Source: Rosellinia necatrix (lineage: Eukaryota > Ascomycota > Sordariomycetes > Xylariales > Xylariaceae). Taken from it: a stretch of DNA of 64,000 nt. A program made the position numbers and the translations under genes. The stretch is from assembly GCA_021209875.1 (NCBI GenBank), contig JAGYVD010000006.1, positions 3,844,001-3,908,000 of the forward strand, given 5' to 3'. The notes below the pieces were generated by a model that was not told where the DNA came from, did no database searches, and saw nothing but the letters and a program-made list of their open reading frames with translations. Positions 48,712-59,245 of the stretch are shown here, piece by piece (the first letter of the stretch is position 1; each line of letters starts with the position of its first letter).

Positions 48712-49497
48712 ATCCTCGTCGTCATTGTCCTCGCTATCTTCGTCGGGATTGTGTGCAGGCGGGGGAGGTGGGGGAGGATGCGGTGTATCCTCTCTCTCTT
48801 GCTCTTCCGTCCCAGTCATAGTCACATCTTCATCTAGGGGGGGGTTGCATTGTTGACCGATCCTCGTTTTGATCTCCGTGCGGGGCCTGATGTAGTGGCT
48901 AGATATCATGTTAGCCGTGGCCGAAAGGGCAGGATGTCAGGCAGGATCATGTGTGCTACCATGTGTTGACTGACTCGACTTTTTATGGCGGCTAGACTTC
49001 CGGCTTGACGATGCCGACGCTGATGCAGATGTTGGGTTTTCGTGCATGGCGGAAGGGATTTGAGACTCGGAGCTCCTGCGTAACAAACATTAGTACCCTC
49101 CTCGGCATATGTCGGAGAGTTCTTACCCAGATGGACTAGACATAGTTGCAGTGGCCTTGCCCTTGCGCTTGCGGGATGCAGACGTAGGTGTCTGATTTGC
49201 GGGCTGTGCCTGCTCAGAGAGACCAAGGTTCTGAACCTTCTGCCTCTTAGATCTGCGAGGAGAAGATGGTTGTTCGTGTGCGGGAGGTTGCGGGGGGCTA
49301 TTCTCTGCGCTAGTTATCTTCCTCTTTCGTGACGAAGTTGATTGTGGCCTGGAAGAGGCCGGTTGGGTGAGGCTAGATTCAGAAGGCGCCACAGACTGGT
49401 CCGCAGCGGGTTGACCCAGAGGCTGACCTGCTGGGGATAGAGCCTGGGATGCCGCAGCGGCTTGGCGGGCTGATGACCGAGTGATCCTGGAAGACAT
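43503..49497 (-). CDS. ufd4: HECT-type E3 ubiquitin ligase UFD4/TRIP12 (one or two frame breaks in G/C runs)
   Basis: Ubiquitin ligase of the ubiquitin-fusion degradation pathway. Exons: 49497-49127, 49075-48960, 48898-43958, 43903-43754 and 43699-43503; introns of 51, 61, 54 and 54 nt. The spliced sum is about 1924 codons, normal for fungal UFD4. The N-terminus is basic and disordered (MSSRITRSSARQAAAASQAL, SPRRSKRQKVQ), then an acidic Asp run, then DPFGGFGG leading to the armadillo region (STLRALTGMMSGISSRLRDI). The C-terminal HECT domain has VEYFEEVGTGLGPTLEFYS, LPIGGFKSLTPM across an intron, and the catalytic Cys in LPSVMTCVNYLKLPDY (codon 43607-43605). The frame breaks at the G7 run 48622-48628; one base fewer joins DPFGGFGGPPG to SGLSSTLR. 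The second intron is uncertain: the best GTAGCA donor also needs a one-base change in the G8 run at 48837-48844, while a weaker donor 11 nt earlier would not. Confidence 0.95.
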
Positions 49498-50383
49498 GAG
49501 TGTCTGATGCGATCATATCAGATGCGCACGCGAGGATGCAGTAGTGATGCGAAGGAAGTCAAAGGCTAGAGACCGCAAGCAAAGAAAGTGGAATGTAATA
49601 AATAATGTGGGTATAGGTAGAAAGACCCGGCGCCGCGGGCAATGTTTGCGTTGGGTGTAGGGCTCAATACGAGACGTTTTGAGTCGGAGGATCTTGGTCC
49701 AATTCACCACAGCCGCCTGGAAATCATGCGAAGAGATGCAGTCCGCAACAAAGCAGGAATACAAAGTAGCCGCCGAAGGCAGCTATGCAGGTGGCTGATG
49801 GAGATGGGAGGATAGGTAAGGGGGAGGAGGATGGAATGTACGAAGTGCAGACAAAGAGAACCAGTACGCAGCTGCCGAGCTTCAAAGCTACCCGACCTGA
49901 CCTAGCCTGCCAACCTCGCAGCTGAGCAGGCAAATACCTAAGGTACGTAGCCTCGCTAGCCGCTTTTTCTTTTTCCCATCAGGCTTGCCCCAGGCACTAG
50001 GTAGTCAGGAGCACGGAGCAATCAAAGTGCACCGTACGGGAATGGAGGAACGATTTGGGGTTATAAGAGTTTGGGCAATACAGCTTGTGGCGTGGTTTGG
50101 CCTTCAAGTTGTGGGGTGTTTTAACGAAGCACAGACGATCTGTGTGGAAGAGACAGGACACTTCCTGGGTAAATAGAAGAGGAAAGAGACAAGCGCGGCC
50201 TGGCTTGTGCATTTAAGTAGCGGGCGGTAAAGGACTAGCTTTCTTCCCCAGGGTCTCCATGCAACACAGAGTTTGTGTTTGGTAACGGTTGGAAGGGCAG
50301 TAGGAAGAGAAATACAAAAGTGAATGTGGGTGTGAAGGTGCTGTGAATGGGGATGGACGGGGATGATAAGGATGGAGATGGAG

Positions 50384-50417
50384 ACGGGCATGGGGATGGG
50401 GATGGGGATGGGGATAA
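50384..50417. repeat. GGGGAT tandem repeat
   Basis: About five units of GGGGAT on the plus strand in non-coding DNA, flanked by looser GGAGAT/GGATGG words. Confidence 0.85.
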
Positions 50418-50466
50418 ATGACCATGGGGGAAAATATCGGGGCAGTCGGGCAGTGGACCATACCTA

Positions 50467-50690
50467 GGAGATGCTGGTGATAACGATAACACGGAGGGTG
50501 AGGAAGGCGCAACGGATCGTGGGTTCGGCGTTCTACGGCTCGTCGGCGACGGGGTGTGCGGAGCCGGCGGCGGCGGCAGCGGCGGCGGGTGAGGGTGAGC
50601 TTGAGGCAGTTGCGCTGGGGGATCGTGGACGAAGTCGTATTCGAGTGCCGATCGGGAGCGCGGGTTCGCAAGTGGTTTTCGGTCTGCCAT
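50467..50690 (-). CDS. Possible first exon of an unidentified Pro/Ser-rich protein (weak)
   Basis: From an ATG at 50690 the frame reads MADRKPLANPRSRSALEYDF and then a Pro-rich stretch, ending near a GTATGG donor-like site at about 50465. The start looks protein-like, but no continuing exon was found downstream, and G/C-rich DNA opens frames by chance. It may be a relic, a non-coding block or a real exon. Confidence 0.2.
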
Positions 50691-53600
50691 GGATTACGCC
50701 ATGGGGCAGGCGGCGTGCGACGGGCTGGGAGACGAGGAGACGGGCGGTTCGACGGTTGGCCGGGCGGGCTGATGGCTCGAGGGTTGGATGGACAATGGAT
50801 GTTGTCGGGTTCGGGCAGCAGAGGTCAGTTCGACGTCAGCCCTTGGGCTTCCCCTCTTATCGAGCTTTCGTATCTCGGTGGTCTGGTTGGCCGCTCATCC
50901 GGTCCGAGGGTCCTGCCGCCGTCTGTTGTTCTATGTGTCTAAACGTGTTCATGAACCCGTTGTTGCAATCCTCGTCGCGGTTGTTGCGGTTTCCTACGTG
51001 GACATGGTGGGATGGTGAGGAGGAGTCGGAGCCAAGTGTTGTCGCTAAGAAAGCTCCCTGGAGACAAGCACTCCGCCCGCCGGGTGAGGTTTTGGCCTCA
51101 TAACGGCAAGCGAGCGGCTAGCTAGGTCGCCATCGTGTCATCGAGGGGGGGGGCGTGGTCCTAGCCGTGTTATCTCCTATTCGACATTACCAATCAGCAC
51201 TCGAATTGAGTGCCCCTCATTCTCCACTACTGTTGGTCCAGGCGTCATTCTAAGTTAGGTACCTACATATGTACCTAACATAAGTACCCATGTATATATA
51301 CCTACCTAGTAGTAGTATTATCAACGTCAGGTAGTATACGGGGTATATATTTAGGTGCCTCTGTATAACTAGCTACTTTAGTATAGTATACATGGCCAGT
51401 TCAAAGTAACCCCAATTACCGCTTTTGCTCTTTGCAGCTGAAGTCATGCAAAGAAAAACAGTCCTGAATGCGGTTCTTCCAGGTTGATTAAAATTCAGCT
51501 AATAGTGGTTGTAGTCGCCTATAACTAGCGTTGTGGTGTGTTAGATGGAGGGTATTCCCTGATCTCCATCCAGACCCATTTTGTGGTCCATCAGGGTCAT
51601 ACAAGATTGTAGACAAACAAGCGACCTCATCTCACCACAGCAATGCTCAGAGAAAAGGGTCGAAAGTTTGTTTACAGTATTGGTACAAAGTCTTATTCAG
51701 CGAGGTCTTAGGAATCATCTTATCGAACCTGAGTTGCCACATTTTCCCCCTAGGTACCTAACCGTGTTTAGTAGATATTACCTACCAAGGTAGGCAATGT
51801 ACCTAGCCAGCGCAACCCAGTAGTGCCAACATACTGGAACTGCACCCAAACTTAATGTTTTTAAGTTTTTGGCATTGATAGTTTTTCATTGATCTATTGT
51901 ATCTTATTAAGCCCAGGAAATAGATATGTGGCAGCTTTAGCCATGTTAGCTTCACACGTTGAAGTTGGTGTAGTTGTATAAATGGAATGAATGACTGACA
52001 AATTAAACATAGTGAATGAACAGTTGCCAAAGGAACGATTTCAAAAGAACCAAAAACGTTGATAATGCATGCCGTAACCATGAAGCTGGCATGGATTTTA
52101 AATAATATAAGTATATTTTCGAGCCGTAGTTTGATACCCGTGCCTACTTTTGGAACATCACACATAACGCTGCGAAACCATGGTTACAGGGCAGTGATTG
52201 ATCCTCTACACTTTCCTGGGTTCAGGGATAAGGCCTGGTTAGAAAATACTTATTTTTCCCGCAAGGATATTGTGACACAGGGGACTATAGAGATAGCAAT
52301 AATCAAGTGTCTGGGTGCCTGTCGCCAATGAGGTGAATAAATAAGTGGCCATTTAGTAATTTATCGTAGGCTACGCAAAGTAAGCCTCTGTAGAGTAAAG
52401 AATGTCATTCATATTCAGCCAGGGCGGTCTCTCCTTGTGTCGGCTATCATTTCTGCATCTACCTAGTATAACTTTGGTGTTCCTGCAGAGAGGAATTATC
52501 ACCTACATGTGGTCTGGAACAAGGTTTTTAATTTCCTGGGTAGCGTGAAAGCTCTCTTTTTTTATGCGCCACCTCGCAAATTGAAGTAATAGCCCTCGAG
52601 TGATTGGCTGGTGAACTGTCAGGGACCGAATGTCCAGAGTGAGGAACTAGTCCAACGCGCATTCCCAGCTATATGGAATGTCACCGAGAGTCACCAACCC
52701 GGTTCTTCCTTAGTCTGCTACTATGGCGTGTTTGTAAACTTCCTTGACTGCAACTCCCGCGATATAGTTACCATCGCCGTCACTAGAGGTTGTTTTATAA
52801 ACAGCCCGAAATCTAGACTCGAAAGCAGTTCTCCCCTGCAGTATGTTTTTAATCTTAACGCTCCATCTAGAAATGACGCCCATCACTAGGACACTCTCCT
52901 CATCCGACTTTCCTAACCAAACGAGGACCTGTTCATAAGACTAGTATACTCATACATACAACTGACTTCATCGCCCTTTTCAGCCAGATCTTTCTGGTTG
53001 ATACATACAGCATTGCCCATGGCTTGAGCCCCTGCTGTATGATGAACAGGGCAGCTTAACGAGTGCATCTGATAAATTCTCCGCTATGTGTAAAACCCTG
53101 TCTTTAATACGAACCTCTTGATGAAGATAATATGATTCGGCTCTTTGAACTTATTTTAAATAAGCTGCTAACTACGCGGATCCCTTACGTGAGACTTGGT
53201 TGTGCTCCTGCTTATGCAAAATTATGTTACACCTAGGGCGAAAATCTTTTCGACTGTGGACTTCACACCTATACGCCCGCCGCTACGAATCACAGCTCAC
53301 GTCCATTCTTTGAAATATGGGTTTGATTGAATGATGGGTTTTCTCGGCTTCTCCGCCATTAAGGTTGGATGCTATATTCCTTTCCATCTAGCTATAATGA
53401 ATGTAGATCCTTTCTACGACTTCGCCTTTTAATCGCTACAGTGTTAGGAAATCTTCTATGCATTTAAATAAAGCCAACAGTGTATTTTTTTCTGACTAGA
53501 TGCACCGTTCTTTTTTCACTGGGTTGAAAATCTCCTATAAAATTCTCCCAACTGTTGGTTGACAGCTTATTGGATCCCGTAGGTTGTGGTACGTTACTTA

Positions 53601-54856
53601 CCTAACCTATGTAGATACTACATGTAACAGTCTGTAACTACCCGCTTGCTTCTAGGCTACCAATGTGAATCACATTCAATGGCCTACCCTCCACGAATGC
53701 ATGGGGTAGGTACCTATTTAGCGCCCACAGCCACCATGTTCTGTCACATTAGCCTTTGGTCTACACAAGCCAGTGGGCTTCTCTAACAACCGTACATGAT
53801 CTTTTGATTGCAGTACCGAGGTTATAGGATCTACGATGAGCGGCATATTGGATGTTGGGATTTCTGAAACTATTGTAGTGGTCGTGTGCAATAATGATAC
53901 TGTATTTGTTCCGAGATCTTAGAAGACTTGACGACGCCTAAAGCAGTTGGAGGCGTATACTAATTGATGCTCTTTCTTTACCATTCTAGATATCAGAGCC
54001 TAGTTAGGCTAATTGCATCATGGTCGTGTGGAAGGTGTTGTTTTACTTATTTAAAGTAGCTACTAAGAGCATCTCTGGAAGTATCAAGCAGCACAAACAG
54101 CAGGCTATACGTTGCGATACCTGTCTACAGCCAACGGCGTTCCATGCTAGACTTACAAATGCCTTGATTATTGAAGCCGTATGTTCATTATGACTGCTAG
54201 GCATCTAGGTATCCGCGGTGGGAAGCACATTAATACCTACGACTCGTGACTCTTAAAACTCTAGATAAATCAAAAGCACTATCGCTCAGAACATAATCAT
54301 GCGCCTCAGCCTTGCGAGGGAACGGACCCAACGGTGGTATAACAAGAGGCCCCAAGAGTATTTATTCCGAACATTCGCCTACCCTAGTATTTATCGCTTA
54401 AATTACGGGGATATGTCTCGATCTCTAGGTATATATATACTTAGAAGTGATAATTTCTTAAAGAACCAAGCTATATATTTACCGATGAATATCATATACC
54501 CGCTGCTCGAGATGAAGCCCTCATGCTACAACTATATATTCCACTTATGAAAGCGGCATAAGTACACACTGTTCCTGTCCATATTCTTAATGAGGTTCGG
54601 GGTGAATCTATAGGAGAGACCAAAAACAACCGTCTTGAAATTCATTCTGGGTCTGTTTGAGCAGCCAAATTGGCCACAGATGCAAAGTTAGAAAGGAATA
54701 ACGTATCGACACGGGCGACTGTGGTGTAGGGGAATGGGCATTGGGAGGTAAGCTTTGAGACACATTCAAAGATATTCACTTGGATCAGTCGTGACCAATT
54801 TCAATCCCTAAATGCACGCTAAAACTGGATATTGCTAGCCTCTGGTGTATATCATC

Positions 54857-56293
54857 TCATGAACCCAGACTATTCTTCCCGCCTTCATACTCGCCCAAGT
54901 CATACTCGTTGGGGTATTTCTCTAGGTGGTCCCGTAGTTCTTTCATCTGTGCCTTCAGCTCCGGAGTGAGTTCTTCGTAGATATCCTCAAACATGGTGCG
55001 GATTGGTGGTTTCTTCTCACGCTCTGCCTGCGAGAAGGCCTTCAGCACGTCTCGTCTTATGCTCTCCCGGGCTTCCTTCTCCTTTGCTTCGTCCCAAACA
55101 CCCTTTGCCTCCATGTATTTTCGCAGCCGCGCTATGGGATTGTCTCGGCGCTTCCAATCTTCGACCTCTACTCGCGCTCGGTAGGCAAAGGAATCGTCTG
55201 ATGTGCTGTGATGACTGACACGGTAACTCATAGCCTCAACCAGGATCGGTTTCCCACCGTCCTGAAGCGCCATTTCTCTCGCCTTTCTGGTAACATTTCT
55301 CACCGCCCAAATATCGTTTCCGTCGACTCGGATGGTATCGATGCCGTATCCTATACCGCGGCTAGCGATACCGTCACCACGATACTGCTCCAAGGTTGGT
55401 GTTGAGATGGCATAACCGTTGTTTCTGCAGATGAAGATCACAGGGCATGACCTGGTCGCCGCCATATTCAGCGCTGCGTGGAAATCGCCTTCGCTCGCGG
55501 CGCCCTCCCCAAAGTACACGGCCACAACGCGAGGGGGCAGGGACGGGTCATTGATGCGTTGCATCTTCAATCCATATGCCGCCCCTGCGGCTTGCGGTAT
55601 CTGTGTTGCTAGAGGAGATGAGACTGTATGCTAGCAGCAGAGTGTTAGATGGACTGCGCCGATATGGATTCGTCCCAATGGACTTACAATATTGAGTTCC
55701 CCGCTGCCGTAGTGGACGGGCATGTTCCTCCCACGGCCGTTGTCTAATTTATTCGAAAATAGCTGGTTCATAAAGTCGTTTAACGTGAATCCCCGTTGCG
55801 CAAAGACGCCCTGTTCCCGGTATTGGCAGAATATAACATCTTGCTTATCGAGGATCGAAGCCGACCCAACGCTTATGGCCTCCTCGCCAGCCGATACCAT
55901 GTAAAAGCTTAGCCGGCCCTGGCGCTGTGCATCGAACATGATAACATCCATTATCGAGATCATGAGCATCTTCTTATAGAGTTCTATGACCTCCTCGTCG
56001 CTGATGTCCTGCTGGAAGGACTGGTCAACAATATTGCCATCTTGGTCAACCACGCGATAGGTTGGCAGCGCCGGACGGTCCGAGGGCAAGGTGAACTTGA
56101 GGTCGCTAGTAAATGCGCTCTTCACGGCGCCAGGGAAGGACACATAGTCCGAGCCAGGCCGTTGCGATACGCTGCTTGCAGATCGTGCACTGGTGATGGG
56201 AATAGAGCACCGACATGCGGCGGCAGGGCGGGGGAGGTTTTGGGAGACGCGTCGTAGAGACGATTTGGGGATTATCCTTGTTCTCATCGTCAA
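54857..56293 (-). CDS. Branched-chain 2-oxoacid dehydrogenase E1 alpha subunit, mitochondrial
   Basis: Thiamine-diphosphate subunit that decarboxylates the 2-oxoacids of Leu, Ile and Val, in the mitochondrial matrix. Exon 1 is 56293-55688, a 57-nt intron covers 55687-55631, and exon 2 is 55630-54857, giving 459 residues with no break. A basic presequence (MTMRTRIIPKSSLRRVSQNL) is followed by MDVIMFDAQRQGRLSFYMVS, EEAISVGSASILDKQDVIF and RGRNMPVHYGSGELNI. The diphosphate/Mg2+ site is GEGAASEGDFHAALNMAATR with CRNNGYAIST. The phosphorylation-loop region reads YRVSHHSTSDDSFAYR, the sequence in which the animal enzyme is controlled by BCKDH kinase. The C-terminus has the usual EELTPELKAQMKELRDHLEK. 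An alternative start is the second Met at 56287. The E1-beta gene is not in this window. Confidence 0.96.
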
Positions 56294-57282
56294 GTATATA
56301 TTTGCTTAAAAAACCCAGCCCCCGAGAACTGAACAATTGAATCGGCCGGTGTGTTTTCGAATCGGAGGATTATGAAGGAAGTTCGGTTTGGGACATCCTC
56401 GGCGGCGCGGCTTCCCCAGACTTTCAATGGCTGAGCGACGTCACATTAAGCCGCTGCAAAGCGAACTTCTGACAGCCGTCACTTTCCACTTTCCACGGCC
56501 TTGGCAGTCTCGGCCCCACCGTGTGCTCTCAGGTCGGTGCTAACTGCATGTAGCTGTGGCAGTTTTTGATGAGGTATGGAATTCACGATACCAACATTAC
56601 CCGCATTACCGGCAGTGATTACCCTGTTCTTTGGCTTCTTAATAGCCTAGTACACAGACCTAAGTACTCCGCAGGTAGGTAGGTACTTAAGTACGCAATA
56701 GAAATTGGATTAAGTACCTAGGTAGGTACGTAGCTGTCCCCCCGCCATTGCCGGCAATCAATGTAGAGTACGCTCTGGATAGCAAGATAGGTGATAAATA
56801 ATCATTAGGTGTGTGCATCCCCCTTATGCCGCACATATCGTGGGGTATGTAGAATTGAAGGCATGCTGGGGTTGCCACGCGAATCCTCCTAAACTCCCTA
56901 GGTAGATAGATATAAACATATGTGAATAAATGGCAGAAGTTCCTATAACAACACTCCATTCACGGCCAGGTACCTACCTATCATGTACCTACCTACCCAG
57001 ATACGTTACAAACATAGAACGTATGTGAATAGGCATTCATGCACTGATGGAGTAGTTAGTAGTCTTTTTTCATCAGACATAGATAACATATTCCGCGATT
57101 CCTACCTACTCATACTCTCTGGCCTCGACGCAGACGCTACTACGCAGCACAACGACGACGCAACACTACGACAACACAACACTACGACGACGCAACGCTA
57201 CAATACAGCCGCATCCACGCTTGTCTCCCGCTCGCTTGCCGTCTCTCCTGAGCAAGGTAGCCATACCGAAGATCCGGGCAAC
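56294..57282. other. Divergent promoter region
   Basis: Between the BCKDH E1-alpha gene (minus) and the small plus-strand ORF at 57283. TACC/GGTA words are dense at 56660-56735 and 56890-57000. A tandem ACG/AAC repeat lies at 57126-57205. No other coding sequence is supported. Confidence 0.65.
57126..57205. repeat. Imperfect (CTACGACGACGCAACA) repeat
   Basis: Several diverged copies of an ACTACGACGACGCAACA-like word, immediately upstream of the small membrane-protein ORF, probably in its 5' UTR. Confidence 0.85.
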
Positions 57283-57492
57283 ATGTCCGTCGGCCCAAAC
57301 GCCATCATCGCCATTGTGGTCATATTCGTTATCGCCGGGCTTGGTCTTGTATTCTGGAGAGGTCAGAGAATCGTGTCGGCTTTTGCGCATGCCATGTTCG
57401 CCGGAAAACAGGCTGAACGAGAGTCTGGGGACAACGAAGGGCAGCCATCACAGCGACGCCCGGAGGCTGCGAGCAGCGAGTCTGCTGTTTAA
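57283..57492 (+). CDS. Possible small single-pass membrane protein, 69 residues
   Basis: From the ATG at 57283 the frame reads MSVGPNAIIAIVVIFVIAGL, then GLVFWRGQRIVSAFAHAMFA, then a polar tail rich in Glu, Ser and Arg, ending ASSESAV at 57492. The hydrophobic stretch at residues 6-25 followed by WRGQR fits a single membrane-spanning segment with a positive inside edge. The composition is protein-like and has no simple repeat. No family is recognised, and a frame this short could be chance. The frame is also open upstream to 56983, but that part is repetitive. Confidence 0.4.
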   Translation: MSVGPNAIIAIVVIFVIAGLGLVFWRGQRIVSAFAHAMFAGKQAERESGDNEGQPSQRRPEAASSESAV

Positions 57493-57971
57493 AAACCAAA
57501 CGAGTGAGTTATATTTACCTGATTGTTGCGAGGGGGTATTCAGGCATAGTACCTATCTACGTACCTATCTACATGCCTATCTACATACCTAGAAGAGGAG
57601 GTCGGCCGGAGCTGCAGTACGAGTCTTGGCAGGCACTGGCTGCCGATGACTTGCCCCACCGCGCTTGGCACTACCACGCACGGTCGGACGGCCAAGTAAG
57701 TCTATGGGCTAGCGGTTCCCGTGTCCGCCGACCTCCGATTCCATTCCTTGGCCCTGTCATTTTTCTCAATTTTTCCTGACACCGGCGCCGGGAAAGTGCG
57801 TGCAGCCAGCCAGATAGACAGAGGGGCATACTGTACATACATCACATCTATATCTGTACACACACACACACACGCACACACACGGGGGAATGCAGTCTTG
57901 CTAACTAATTGATTGGTTCATTGGCTTTTTAGGACCTCATCGTCCCCGAACAACGCTACGGTGACCGTGGA
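57493..57971. other. Intergenic region, COQ5 promoter
   Basis: Contains TACCTATCTACAT-type words at 57549-57590 and a CA microsatellite at 57859-57884. It should include the COQ5 promoter and 5' UTR. Confidence 0.65.
57859..57884. repeat. CA dinucleotide microsatellite
   Basis: About thirteen AC/CA units with one GC interruption, 90-110 bp upstream of the COQ5 start. Confidence 0.95.
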
Positions 57972-58478
57972 ATGCGCGCACGCGCCCCCATCATGGCCGC
58001 TCGTCCCGTTCTCCGCGCGGGCGTGCGAATGGCACGACGTCACCCCTTCGCCTCGACATATAGTGCAATAACAACAATAACAACAAAACCACGCAATTTC
58101 TCCTCGACCACACCGGCCCTCCGACCGAGCACATCAACCATATCAACCACATCAACCACATCAACCACATCATCCTCACCATCCTCATCATCATCATCCA
58201 CTCCACACGCCCAAGACGCCGGCGGCAATGACAGCCCGCGGACGACGCACTTCGGGTTCCAGGACGGCTTGTCCGAGTCTGAGAAGACGGAGCGGGTGGC
58301 GGGCGTCTTCCACAGCGTGGCGGAATCGTACGACCGCATGAACGACCTCATGTCCTTCGGCTGGCATCGTATCTGGAAGTAAGCCGAAAAGCAATAAACC
58401 CACCCTACTTCTCTTTTTTCTCTCTCTTTCTCTCTTTCTCTCCCCCCCTCTCTCACACACACACATACACACACATAA

Positions 58479-58518
<40 letters not shown>

Positions 58519-59245
58519 TCGTCTTGCCACCAACCCCGCCCCCCTCTCCTGTCCAAGCTAACCTCGCCGTCGAACTCGACAAAGGGACCACTTCGTCTCC
58601 TCCTTGAACCCCGGCTACTCCTCCGGCACCCCGCCCGCCCCGCAGCGCATCCTCGACGTGGCCGGCGGCACCGGCGACATCGCCTTCCGCATGCTGCACC
58701 ACGCGCACGCCGTGAACGGGAACCCGAACGTGCACGTGACCATCGGCGACATCAACCCGTCCATGCTGGCCGTCGGGCGGCAGCGGGCCCTCGCCCTGCC
58801 CGCCGCCCAGCAGGCCGCCCTCGCCTTCCTCGAGGCGGACGCGACCGCCTTCCCCGCCGCCGCCGTCCCCTCGGGCTCGCTCGACCTGTACACGGTCGCC
58901 TTCGGGATCCGCAACTTCGCCAACGTCCCCGCCGCCCTGGCCGAGGCCCGCCGCGTCCTCCGGCCCGGCGGCGTCTTCGCCTGCCTCGAGTTCAGCTCCG
59001 TCGTCAACCCCGCCCTCGGCGCCCTCTACCGCCGCTGGAGCTTCGGCGCCATCCCCCTCATCGGCCAGCTCGTCGCCGGCGACCGCGACTCCTACCAGTA
59101 CCTCGTCGAGAGCATCGAGCGCTTCCCCGACCAGGCCGCCTTCCGCCGCCTCATCGAGGACGCCGGCTTCGTCGTCGCCGGCGACGGCTACGAGAACCTC
59201 ACCGGCGGCGTCGCCGCCATCCACAAGGGCATAAAGCCCCTGTGA
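57972..59245 (+). CDS. coq5: Ubiquinone biosynthesis C-methyltransferase COQ5, mitochondrial
   Basis: SAM-dependent methyltransferase that adds the C-methyl group to the benzoquinone ring in coenzyme Q synthesis, on the matrix side of the inner mitochondrial membrane. Exon 1 is 57972-58378 and exon 2 is 58585-59245, giving 355 residues (348 if translation starts at the second ATG, 57993, [20 protein letters not shown]). The presequence continues into a Thr/Ser repeat encoded by ACC/ATC triplets. Family motifs: [23 protein letters not shown]-binding [52 protein letters not shown] and [15 protein letters not shown], ending IHKGIKPL. The 206-nt intron (58379-58584) is longer than usual and contains CT and CA microsatellites. 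Exon 2 is very G/C-rich at third positions. Confidence 0.96.
58410..58516. repeat. CT then CA microsatellite inside the COQ5 intron
   Basis: A pyrimidine run of CT/CTTT units (58410-58453) flows into about 30 CA units with ATA interruptions (58454-58516). It accounts for most of the length of this intron and stretches the distance to the acceptor. Confidence 0.95.

Larger units (their letters stand above)
49498..54856. other. Gene-free region of 5.4 kb
   Basis: Left part (49500-51100) is the UFD4 promoter plus a G/C-rich block with overlapping low-complexity frames on both strands. The right part (51200-54850) is A/T-richer, with stops in all frames and only short ORFs. No transposase, integrase, reverse transcriptase or long terminal repeat was recognised. 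TACC/GGTA words occur at 51250-51360, 51750-51800 and 53590-53720. Confidence 0.6.

Noticed and set aside
50471..51103. 210-codon plus-strand open frame
   Set aside because: Arg/Trp/Gly-rich composition, overlaps low-complexity frames in other phases, and no family features; likely a G/C-rich chance frame.
58040..59224. 394-codon minus-strand open frame
   Set aside because: Antisense shadow of COQ5; it reads through the CA microsatellite as Cys-Val repeats and has no protein features.
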